A DNA stretch of 64,000 bases from Chlorops oryzae (taxonomy: Eukaryota; Arthropoda; Insecta; Diptera; Chloropidae): positions 61,088,731 through 61,152,730 of the forward strand of contig CM035807.1 in assembly GCA_020466095.1 (NCBI GenBank), given 5' to 3'. The notes under the pieces were generated by a model, which saw only the letters and a list, made by a program, of their open reading frames with translations, did not search any database and was not told the origin of the DNA. The position numbers were made by a program, and so were the translations under genes. Positions 21,743-30,019 of this stretch are shown one piece after another. Within the stretch, counting starts at the first letter, position 1. Each line of letters starts with the position of its first letter.

Positions 21743-22949
21743 GCAAGTTTCATCAAAATCGGATACGGTCATAAAATGAGCTTGACATCGTGCTCCCTCC
21801 TCATCCCAAGTACTTAGAATAAATTTTTCGTGTCAAAATTTTTATCTCAGAATTTGATCAAACTTTGTGCAAAGGCTTTTGATTAAGGAGCCAAGAATAT
21901 TCTGCAAGTTTCATCAAAATCGGAGACGGTCATAAAATCGAGCTTGACACTCGAGCTCCCTTCTTATCCCATAGTACTTAGAATGAAATTTTCGTGTCAA
22001 AATTTTTATCTCAGAATTTGATAAAATTTTGCGCAAAGGCTTTTGATAAAGGAGCCAAGAATATTCTGCAAATTTCATCAAAATCGGAGACGGTCATAAA
22101 ATTGAGCTTGACAATCGTGCTCCCTCCTCATCCCATAGTACTTAGAATAAATTTTTGGTTCAAAATTTTTACTCAGAAATTGATCAAACTTTGCGCAAAG
22201 GCTTTTGATAAAGGAGCCAAGAATATTCTGCAAGTTTCATCAATTCGGATACGGTCATAAAATCGAGCTTGACACTCGTGCTCCCTCCTCATCCCAAAGT
22301 AGGTATTAGAATGAAATTTTTGGTTCAAAATTTTTATCTCAGAATTTGATCAAACTTTGCGCAAAGGCTTTTGATAAAGGAGTCAAGAATATTCTGCAAG
22401 TTTCATCAAAATCGGAGACGGTCATAAAATCGAGCTTGACACTCGTGCTCCCTCCTCATCCCATAGTACATAGAATTAAATTTTCGTGTCCAAAATTTTA
22501 TCTCAGATTTTAATCATTTTTTCGCAAAAGCTTTTGATTAAGGAGTCAAGAATATTCTGCAGGTTTCATCAAATTCGGAGACGGTCATCAAATCGAGCTT
22601 GACACTCGTGCTCCCTCCTCATCCCATTGTACTTAGAATGAAATTTTCGTGTCAAAATTTATATCTCAGAATTTGATCAAACTTTGTGCAAAGGCTTTTG
22701 ATTAAGGAGCCAAGAATATTCTGCAAGGTTCATCAAAATCGGAGACGGTCATAAAATCGAGCTTGACACTCGTGCTCCCTCCTCATGCCATAGTACTTAG
22801 AATGAAATTTTTGGTTCAAAATTTTCATCTAGAATTTGTGAAACTTTGTGCAAAGGCTTTTGATAAGGAGCCAAGAATATTCTCAAGGTTCATCAAAATC
22901 GGAGACGGTCATAAATCGAGCTTGACACTCGTGCTCCTCCTCATGCCAT
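21743..22949 (+). repeat. 164-bp satellite, block 1
   Basis: About 7.4 monomers. Landmarks of each unit: CCATAGTACTTAGAATG, ATCTCAGAATTTGAT, GGAGCCAAGAATATTCTGCA, CATCAAAATCGGAGACGGTC and CGAGCTTGACACTCGTG. It is interrupted at CCAT by the LTR element that starts at 22950. Confidence 0.95.
22946..22949. repeat. Target duplication CCAT (left)
   Basis: Matches CCAT at 30016-30019; 4 bp is typical of Gypsy-type integration. Confidence 0.75.
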
Positions 22950-23310
22950 TGAAGTGAATCCATTCGAAGAAATAAGGCGTTGTAGCTTTTTCGATGTCTC
23001 AGAATGGACTGAGCCCTTTATTCACATTTTGTTTATATTTATATCTTATGAACTAAGAACAAAAGTAGCAGTGGTCCCAGCGTCGATCAAATGCGATAAA
23101 GTCAAGCAACAAAGTAGAGGTGTCGGGTAACCCCCGAGCCACGCGATAAGAAAAGAATTCAAAGCAACAAAGTATGCAGCTCAAGTAGCGGATATGCTGG
23201 AGACACCTTCGTCAGCACTTTCTCACGACTGTACAGTGAGAACAGTGAGCTGTCGCATTTGTGCACATAGAAAAGTAAAGTAAAGCAACGTCTTCGCTGA
23301 GGCCACTACA
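22950..23310 (-). repeat. 3' LTR of minus-strand element
   Basis: On the + strand it begins TGAAGTGAATCC and ends GGCCACTACA. It differs from the 5' LTR at about two positions (near 23096 and 23276). Confidence 0.92.
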
Positions 23311-23327
23311 CCTTCCGCTTTAAAAGC
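23311..23327 (-). other. Polypurine tract of minus-strand element
   Basis: Read on the minus strand: TTTTAAAGCGGAAGG immediately before the 3' LTR, the expected plus-strand DNA primer. Confidence 0.7.
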
Positions 23328-23508
23328 ATGATCACATCATATGGCGATCATGCACTATTTACTTAATCATGGTATAGAACTTATTTAAGGAATTCTTAAA
23401 GTGTATATTTATTTTATAAGTTTTTATTATCTTATTTTAATATTTTTAATTTTAATTATTGTGGTTTATGTCTATTTTACAAAAATTAAAATATTGCGTA
23501 TTATACTC
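23328..23508 (-). other. AT-rich 3' untranslated region with inverted repeat
   Basis: Contains GCATGATC and GATCATGC about 12 bases apart (23326-23353), then very AT-rich DNA to the integrase stop. No ORF or env gene. Confidence 0.6.
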
Positions 23509-24594
23509 TTATGTCTTAAAGATTTTAAGCTTAGTTTTATGAATCGTTTTACGTTTTCCCATACTATCTTCTAATATGAAATTGTTATTATTTCCTATTT
23601 CTATTACTATATAAGGACCTATGTACCTACTATCTAATTTATGACCGGTCTCATTTGTTATTATTACTTTATCTCCTATTGCTATATGTACATCAGACAA
23701 ATTTCTGTCTACAAAATTCTTAGATTTATTTTTCTTTCTTTCCAACAATAATCTCGCTCTATTGTGCGCTATCTGCAGTTTATATTTCAACTCCTTTGCA
23801 TAATCTTCGACATTGTACAATGGTGTCACCTCATCAGTGAACTCTAATTTATTGGGAGTCTTTCCAAACACGAGTTCAAAAGGGCAGAAATCATGAGTTG
23901 TCGACGGGGTGGTGTTGTAGCAGTAGGTGAAGAACTGCAACCATTCGTCCCAGTCGTCTTTTTCAATTGAAATGTATGAACGCAAGTATTCGTTAAGGGT
24001 CCTATGATTTCGTTCCACTGTCCCTAACGTCTGGTGATGATATGCAGTTGAGGTTATTTTCTCAATCCTCAACAGTTCACTAATTTCGTTCAGCAACTGA
24101 TTTTTATATTCCGTGCCCCTATCTGAAACAATTCTCTTCATTGGACCGTACACCAGAATGGTGTTATCAACAATAGCTTTTGCCACTGTTCTTGCATCCT
24201 TTGATGGAACTGGAATTGCTATCAAATATTTAGTGAGATCGCACACGACTGTGACGGCGTATTCGTTGCCTCTTTGCGATCTTTGGAGTGGACCAATTGT
24301 GTCAATGATTACAATATCAAATGCGCTGGCTGGTGTTGGTGTTATTGTGGTAGGTGGTTTTATTCGTTTTGTCGTTTTTGACGTTTGGCATTTTCTGCAT
24401 GACGTGATATATTGTTTTATATCTTTAGTCATGTGTCGCCAATGGTAGTATCTTTTTATTTTTGCTATGGTTCTCCTGACACCACTGTGGCCACCAGTGA
24501 TTGGGTTGTCATGGAACTTTGTCATGATTTTGCTAATTTCATCCCTATTTTTATAATCAATTATTGTCACCTTTGGTAATAGCGCTATTTCCAT
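23509..24594 (-). CDS. Integrase (pol C-terminal part)
   Basis: 361 residues. The HHCC zinc domain has H28, H36, C66 and C69. The catalytic core is D98 (IIDTIGPL), D158 (VSDRGTEYKN) and E194 (HHQTLGTVERNHRTL), with 35 residues between D158 and E194: the DD35E triad is intact. The C-terminal part has GHKLDSRYIGPYIV, a chromatin/DNA-binding domain typical of Gypsy integrases. It catalyses strand transfer of element DNA. It would normally be the end of a continuous pol; a one-base frameshift near 24590 separates it from the RT ORF, so the displayed start is not a natural start. Its sister is at 53760-55176. Confidence 0.9.
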   Translation of the reverse strand: MEIALLPKVTIIDYKNRDEISKIMTKFHDNPITGGHSGVRRTIAKIKRYYHWRHMTKDIKQYITSCRKCQTSKTTKRIKPPTTITPTPASAFDIVIIDTIGPLQRSQRGNEYAVTVVCDLTKYLIAIPVPSKDARTVAKAIVDNTILVYGPMKRIVSDRGTEYKNQLLNEISELLRIEKITSTAYHHQTLGTVERNHRTLNEYLRSYISIEKDDWDEWLQFFTYCYNTTPSTTHDFCPFELVFGKTPNKLEFTDEVTPLYNVEDYAKELKYKLQIAHNRARLLLERKKNKSKNFVDRNLSDVHIAIGDKVIITNETGHKLDSRYIGPYIVIEIGNNNNFILEDSMGKRKTIHKTKLKIFKT

Positions 24595-26803
24595 ATTTTT
24601 TTAAGTACTTATTGCCCATTTCTTTAAATTCACTAGTGTTCAATATATCTTCTTTGGGTGACATTTTAAATTTGGTGATTCCTAGCTTACCGGCTGCTTG
24701 TTCCAGCCTTGGAAAGAGTTGTCCTAAGTCAAATTTTCCATTAGAAAGCAAGTCGTCGACCATAAAGTGTGATAAAGTCTTTTTCCCGTGCTTTAATGAG
24801 CAATCGGTTGATGTGAGCTTTATTTTTATACACTTTTTGACGTTACTAAAATGTAGTGCGTCATATACTTTGGGCTTTTTATTTTCATTTATATTTTTAG
24901 GGATAATTTCATTTTGTTGTGTAATTTGTTTTTTCATTTTAGATCTTGTCATAACAAAAAGTTTTGTATTGGTGTTGTGCAATACTTTAAGATCTTCAAT
25001 TGAAAGTTTTTCTATATTTGACATTTCAGGGTGTTTGATGCGCGACAATGCGTCTGCGACATAGTTTTCTTTGCCCCTAAGGTATTCGACCGTGAAATCA
25101 TATTCCTCGAGGTCAAGTCTCATACGTGTTAACTTAGATGACGGGTTCTTCATAGAGAAAAGATATGAAAGTGGGCGGTGATCTGATTTGACCAGGAACT
25201 TTGTACCGTAAAGGTAAGGCCTAAAGTGGACAATTGCCCAATGTATGGCCGCTAGTTCTTGCTCAATGGTTGACTTGTTGCTTTCACCCTTAGTGAAGGC
25301 TCGTGATGCAAAGGCTATTGGAAGTTGTTTGCCATCGTGCTCTTGACTGAGCATTGCTCCGCAAGCATGCTTACTAGCGTCAGTTGTTACACAAAATTGC
25401 TTCTCAAAATCAGGATATTGCAGCAAATTTGGGGAAAGTAGTGAATTCTTCAGATAAGCAAATGCTTCCTCACAATCCTTATTCCATGTGAAAATTGCTT
25501 TCTTTTTGCAGAGTTTTGTTAAGTGACGTGAGTAATCTGCAAAATTTTTTATGAATTTTCGGTAATAATTACAGAAAGCTACGAATCTTCTGACTTCGTC
25601 GGCATTTTGAGATTTAGGATAGTCTTGAATAATTTTGAATTTGCTATCGTCAGGAAGTATGCCTTTGTCTGTACATTTATGGCCGAGGTAGGTGACCTCT
25701 TTCATGAAAAATGTACATTTATGTGGATTTAGTTTCAGATTGTGTGTTCTGCAAAGTTGGAAGACGTCCTTTAAATTTTTGATCATGTGTCTTTCGGAAC
25801 AACCAAGGACGACCAAATCGTCCATGTAGAGGAAAGCCTGTGCAGGTTTTAGGCCTGCGAAAGCGAAAGTCATCATTCGCTGGAACGAATTCGGGGCAAT
25901 TTTCAGCCCATACGGAAGTCTTTTGAATCTATAAGAGCCACCGGTAGTTGAGAAAGACGTTATGTCTCTTGAATTTTTATCTAGCTCTATTTGATGAAAA
26001 CCATCTTTAAGATCTAAACATGAAAAAAACTTGGCTCTGCCTAATTGGTCCAGGATGTCGTCTATCCTTGGTAATGGAAATTTGTCTCCAATTAATTTTT
26101 TATTTATCTGGCGGTAATCAACCACTAAACGCCATCTCTTTTCATTTGAACCTGGTAGCGATTTTTTCGGTACCAATAGAATTGGGCTGTTATAAGCCGA
26201 AATGGATGGTTCAATTATCTCATCTTGTACTAACTTTTTGACTTGTTTTTCTACCTCTTGCTTGTGTGTGTGTGGAATACGATAATTTTTTATGTACACT
26301 GGCTCCGAGTCAATTGTTTTAAGTTTCTGTTTGTAGAAATTATTTGAAGAAATTGTCTCATCGTCCAATCCAAAAACATCACTAAATTCTGAACAGAGTT
26401 TTGTTAAGCTTTGCTTATATAGAATTGGAAAATTTTTAGAGAGTGTTTCCAACACTATTTCATTTCTTTTTGAATTTTTGTTTGATGTTTCAATGATTTC
26501 ATATTTTTCTAAATTTTCAAAATTTAGTTTTGGATCGGTTAACGTGACGCATTTATTGGTTGTGTTTAATATTCGGACGAACGGGCTATCGGATTTTGTA
26601 ATTGTGTTAGCTACTATAATTCCTGCCTGCAATTCTTGATTGGGTATCAACACTTCCTTGAATTGTGTGGATATTTCAACTTTTCGAATGACCTCAGATC
26701 TGGCGGGCAAGATTAATTGATTTCCTGAGAAATTTGTGTAAATTTGTATACCTACATTTTGGTAATTTGTCGGTCGTAAGATTAACCAATCTTTGTTTTG
26801 CAT
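24557..26803 (-). CDS. Reverse transcriptase-RNase H (pol middle part)
   Basis: 748 residues. RT: RLVVDYRQINKKL (225-237), SCLDLKDGFHQIEL (261-274), LPYGLKIAPNSFQRM (296-310) and the active site FLYMDDLVVLG (324-334). Thumb/connection: RRFVAFCNYYRKFIKNF (405-421). RNase H: TTDASKHACGAML (D475), the E515 region and VADALSR (D584). The last 150 residues are a tether found also in the plus-strand element. All catalytic residues are present. The 3' end runs 13 residues past the frameshift to a stop at 24557. Upstream it is out of frame with protease. It copies element RNA to DNA in the particle. Confidence 0.92.
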   Translation of the reverse strand: MQNKDWLILRPTNYQNVGIQIYTNFSGNQLILPARSEVIRKVEISTQFKEVLIPNQELQAGIIVANTITKSDSPFVRILNTTNKCVTLTDPKLNFENLEKYEIIETSNKNSKRNEIVLETLSKNFPILYKQSLTKLCSEFSDVFGLDDETISSNNFYKQKLKTIDSEPVYIKNYRIPHTHKQEVEKQVKKLVQDEIIEPSISAYNSPILLVPKKSLPGSNEKRWRLVVDYRQINKKLIGDKFPLPRIDDILDQLGRAKFFSCLDLKDGFHQIELDKNSRDITSFSTTGGSYRFKRLPYGLKIAPNSFQRMMTFAFAGLKPAQAFLYMDDLVVLGCSERHMIKNLKDVFQLCRTHNLKLNPHKCTFFMKEVTYLGHKCTDKGILPDDSKFKIIQDYPKSQNADEVRRFVAFCNYYRKFIKNFADYSRHLTKLCKKKAIFTWNKDCEEAFAYLKNSLLSPNLLQYPDFEKQFCVTTDASKHACGAMLSQEHDGKQLPIAFASRAFTKGESNKSTIEQELAAIHWAIVHFRPYLYGTKFLVKSDHRPLSYLFSMKNPSSKLTRMRLDLEEYDFTVEYLRGKENYVADALSRIKHPEMSNIEKLSIEDLKVLHNTNTKLFVMTRSKMKKQITQQNEIIPKNINENKKPKVYDALHFSNVKKCIKIKLTSTDCSLKHGKKTLSHFMVDDLLSNGKFDLGQLFPRLEQAAGKLGITKFKMSPKEDILNTSEFKEMGNKYLKKYGNSAITKGDNN

Positions 26804-27127
26804 GAATTCTATTATGCAATTGTAATTTTCAAGAGATCTACACCCCAGATTCCGTCATACGGGATAGGGAAATCCCCATGAACTATTTGATATTTGTGTG
26901 GAATGATTATATCTTCAATCTGTAAGTCGATTGTTGCTGTACCCAAGGACTTGATAGTTCCCTTCGCCTATACCACTAATATTTGAAAAATTGTCGGTGT
27001 CTATACTGACACCGTCGATAAAACGATTTGTTTTTAGTACAGAGATTTCTGCACCCGTGTCAACCAAAATTGTCAATTGTTGTTCAGTGTTCGGAAAACG
27101 GACTTTAATAAAGATACTTTGACTCAA
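26804..27127 (-). pseudogene. Retroviral-type aspartic protease, frameshifted
   Basis: Opens SQSIFIKVRFPNTEQ with active-site ILVDTGAEISVL at about residues 20-31. The frame is lost near 26950 (after QVLGY), continues in another frame as IPHKYQIVHGDFPIPYDGIW, and shifts again near 26845 into the frame of the RT ORF (LENYNCIIEF). The protease would cut the gag-pol polyprotein. Two one-base indels inactivate it as assembled. Confidence 0.8.
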
Positions 27128-27156
27128 ATTCAGTGTATGTATTTTGGAGTGTCTAT

Positions 27157-28410
27157 TTAATTGCTTAGGGGCTGTGTTGGGTTTTCCGATGGGGTTTCAG
27201 CAGTCAAACGAATGTTCCTATTGGGAGGTGAATTATTAAAATCGTTACTGCGGTTATTTCCTCTGCCATTTCCTCTGTTATTGTAGTTATTCCTATACTG
27301 GCGGTAGTTAGTTTGATTACCTCCACGACCTCTATAGCTACCATAGTTACTGTTTCCACGGAAATAGCCACGATTATTTCTGTATCCCTGTCCTCTCCTA
27401 TAGCTATTTCCTCTTTTGTACTGATATGTCAAGATGGAGTTTTGGGAGCCGGTTGCTTCTGTGCAACTATTTGTAAATTTTGAAACGGCTTCATTCATTG
27501 TTGTGAAGGTGCCTGCTTCCATGATAAGTTTAACCCTCTCATGGCTGCAGTTTTTTGTCATTGCCTTTACGGCTGTCTGTGTGGAATATTTATTAGCTGC
27601 GTTGCTATCTAAGCCATCGTAAATGTTAGCATTTTCGAGGGCTTTAGCAAGCTCCTCAATTTCTTTTGTGTATGTATTTGCTGTTTTGCCTTGTTGTTTG
27701 ATATTTAGTAATTTGGACGTTATTACTTCGACCGATTCGTGTTTTACAGATGTTTTTAACTTAATGATAATTTCTGTTATTGTAGTTTCGTTGGATATGA
27801 GGTTTCTTGCAGAACCCTTGAGTTTTGTTTTAACCAAGGTTACTGCTACGCTTTCATATGTTTCCATTATCATTTGCACCAATTGTAGTGCGTCTACAAA
27901 ACTTTGTAAGTTTTACGATTTTCCATCGAAGTCCGGGAGGAGTCGTGCGGCATTGCCGAGAAATTCGGTAACTGTTTGTGGCATTATGTTTTGTGTTTGT
28001 TGATTAAATGGGAGTTGTTCAAAAAGTGTTGTTGTTTCGTTTTCTGTTTCAGTTTCCGAGTCGGAAATGGTTGAGTCTGTCTTGAAAAGGGATTCTGATG
28101 GTGGTTCAATAAAGTCAGTTACGCCTGTGGGAACCGAAATGTTCAAATTTAATCTGGTGCTCAATACTTCTAACTTAGTCTTCAGATTCCTCAATATTTC
28201 TTCAACTATTTTTAAATGTTCAGGTTTAAAAACCTTAACTGTATATACGAGTGCGCACGCTGCATTATGCTGTTCTACTAGCGTTTGAATATGTTTAATT
28301 TGTGTTGATCTAGTTGGGAGATTAGTTTTATTGATACATTTATATGCTCTATCAAAAATTTCCTTTACTAACTTTAATTGGGCTAAAAATTCCTTCCATT
28401 CGATTGGCAT
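27157..28410 (-). pseudogene. gag with RG-rich nucleocapsid, one in-frame stop
   Basis: Starts MPIEWKEFLAQLKLV, with a conserved KCINKTNLPTRSTQIK segment (in the plus-strand element KCLNKTNLPSRNTQIK). An acidic linker (DSETETENETTT) and a capsid-like helical domain follow. An in-frame TAA after LLPDFDGKS (about 27911-27913) replaces the Glu codon of the sister element. Reading continues to a long Arg/Gly/Asn-rich tail (YRRGQGYRNNRGYFRG, about 27430-27210) with no CCHC knuckle. It forms the particle and binds RNA. Its start lies 13 bases after the small membrane ORF. Confidence 0.85.
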
Positions 28411-28423
28411 TAGTTAAATTTAC

Positions 28424-28621
28424 TTAGACTGAGTTTGAAACCGTGTATTTCTTCTTAATGTTTTTATGGAAAAGTTTGTAAAGTGAGTAAAAGAATCTTA
28501 AAATCAAAATAATTGTGCAAATATACATACAGATTTGAAAATCTATGTTTTCGACTGAGGTTGGTTGGATTTTAATTTCATTAACGATATCGGCTTGATT
28601 TTCCGTTTTCTTATCCAACAT
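28424..28621 (-). CDS. Small single-pass membrane protein upstream of gag
   Basis: 65 residues: a polar N-terminus (about 1-28), one hydrophobic helix (ICMYICTIILILRFFYSLY, about 30-48) and a basic tail (KLFHKNIKKK). The ATG is at 28621. The stop is 13 bases before the gag ATG, close enough for reinitiation. The plus-strand element has a counterpart of similar layout at 52344-52616. I do not recognise a characterised function; an accessory or membrane-targeting role is a guess. Confidence 0.6.
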   Translation of the reverse strand: MLDKKTENQADIVNEIKIQPTSVENIDFQICMYICTIILILRFFYSLYKLFHKNIKKKYTVSNSV

Positions 28622-28709
28622 TTTTGAAAAATTTAATATAGCTCAGTTCATGCAAAAGTTTATCCTTTATATGTTTTTTTTTTTATAAAATTTTTTTTTT
28701 TCATTCAAA

Positions 28710-29118
28710 AACCAAGTTGAGCTTTTAACAATCACAAATTGTGTGAAACTAAGTTGAGTTTTTAACAATCACAAATTGTGCGAAACTAAATTGAGCTTTT
28801 AACAATCACAAATTGTGCGAAATTAAATTGAGTTTTTAACAATCACAAATTGTGCGAAATTAAATTGAGTTTTTAACAATCACAAATTGTGCGAAACTAA
28901 ATTGAGCTTTCAACAATCACAAATTGTGCGAAATTAAATTGAGTTTTTAACAATCACAAATTGTGCGAAATTAAATTGAGCTTTTAACAATCACAAATCG
29001 TGCAAAATTAAATTGAGTTTTTAACAATCACAAATTGTGCGAAATTAAATTGAGTTTTCAACAATCACAAATAGTACGAAATTAAATTGAGTTTTTAACA
29101 ATCACAAATTGTGCGAAC
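28710..29118 (-). repeat. 37-bp tandem repeat in element leader, about 11 copies
   Basis: ATCACAAATT recurs at 28731, 28768 and onward every 37 bp. Each unit holds TTGAGTTTTTAACAATCAC and the near-palindrome CACAAATTGTG. It lies in the 5' leader between the hairpin array and the small ORF. 37 is not a multiple of 3, so it is not coding. Confidence 0.9.
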
Positions 29119-29301
29119 TGCGAAGTCGCAATGGTCGCTTTAAAAAAAATTTTCAGATGCTTATTCAGCATCATATCGGCTTTTATGCTTCCCCCTCTTA
29201 GTAAGCTCGGATTCCACGTCCAGCAGTTCCTTCCAGAGTTTCTTTTGAGTGTTGAGATCCTTTTTTCCGCTTCTTCGTTCAAAGGTGTTTCGTTCATTTG
29301 T
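29119..29301 (-). other. Leader spacer between repeat arrays
   Basis: A 71-codon minus-strand ORF starts MNETPLNEEAEKR at 29297 and runs into the 37-bp array. It is too short and unconserved to call. Another frame gives LWKELLDVESELTKRG. Possibly an eroded leader ORF. Confidence 0.3.
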
Positions 29302-29640
29302 GCCCAGCTCCCGCTAAGCGAACAAACGGTGATGAAAACACGGCTTAGCTCCCGCTAAGCGAAAGAAATATTGATGAAACTCGGGCTTAGCTCCCGCTAA
29401 GCGAAAGAAACGGTGATGAAACCACGGCTTAGCTCCCGCTAAGCGAAAGAAATATTGATGAAATTCGGGCTTAGCTCCCGCTAAGCGAAACAAATAGTGA
29501 TGAAATTGCGGCTTAGCTCCCGCTAAACGAAACAAATGGTGCTGAAATTGCGGCTTAGCTCCCGCTAAGCGAAACAAATGGTGCTGAAGGTGCGGCTTAG
29601 CTCCCGCTAAGCGAAACAAATGGTGCTGAAGGTGCGGTCC
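29302..29640 (-). repeat. 42-bp palindromic leader repeat, about 8 copies
   Basis: Each 42-bp unit carries GCTTAGCTCCCGCTAAGC, a 7-bp perfect inverted repeat around TCCC, followed by GAAA-rich spacer. One unit has GCTAAACG. On the minus strand the units stay in one open frame from an ATG at 29655, giving 14-residue repeats (FRLAGAKP). It lies just inside the primer site, where packaging signals and IRES elements occur in retroelements. Confidence 0.9.
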
Positions 29641-29654
29641 TGTCACGATCGCCA
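29637..29654 (-). other. Primer-binding site, tRNA-Arg type
   Basis: Minus-strand TGGCGATCGTGACAGGAC abuts the 5' LTR. From memory of fly tRNA-Arg(UCG) it pairs with the 3' end, with one G:U position. Use of tRNA-Arg is known for mdg1/412 elements. Confidence 0.75.
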
Positions 29655-30015
29655 TGAAGTGAATCCATTCGAAGAAATAAGGCGTTGTAGCTTTTTCGAT
29701 GTCTCAGAATGGACTGAGCCCTTTATTCACATTTTGTTTATATTTATATCTTATGAACTAAGAACAAAAGTAGCAGTGGTCCCAGCGTCGATCAAATGCG
29801 TTAAAGTCAAGCAACAAAGTAGAGGTGTCGGGTAACCCCCGAGCCACGCGATAAGAAAAGAATTCAAAGCAACAAAGTATGCAGCTCAAGTAGCGGATAT
29901 GCTGGAGACACCTTCGTCAGCACTTTCTCACGACTGTACAGTGAGAACAGTGAGCTGTCGCATTTGTGCACATAGAAAAGTACAGTAAAGCAACGTCTTC
30001 GCTGAGGCCACTACA
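29655..30015 (-). repeat. 5' LTR of minus-strand element
   Basis: 361 bp, starting TGTAGTGGCC and ending CACTTCA on the minus strand. It is nearly identical to the 3' LTR, which indicates recent insertion. Confidence 0.92.
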
Positions 30016-30019
30016 CCAT
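30016..30019. repeat. Target duplication CCAT (right)
   Basis: Matches 22946-22949; it forms part of the CCATAGTACTT landmark of the satellite. Confidence 0.75.

Larger units (their letters stand above)
22950..30015 (-). mobile_element. mdg1/412-like LTR retrotransposon, near full length
   Basis: 7,066 bp, transcribed leftwards: 5' LTR (29655-30015), primer site, two leader repeat arrays, small membrane ORF, gag, protease, RT-RNase H, integrase, polypurine tract, 3' LTR (22950-23310). LTRs are 361 bp with about two differences. It is inserted in the satellite. No env-like ORF is seen between integrase and the 3' LTR. The tRNA-Arg primer, RG-rich gag and pol layout suggest the mdg1/412 group. 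Confidence 0.92.

Noticed and set aside
23328..23508. Env gene between integrase and 3' LTR
   Set aside because: Only about 180 bp of AT-rich DNA; no envelope-like ORF in either LTR element.
28710..29640. CRISPR-like spaced repeats
   Set aside because: The units are contiguous tandem repeats without unique spacers, in the leader of a eukaryotic retroelement.
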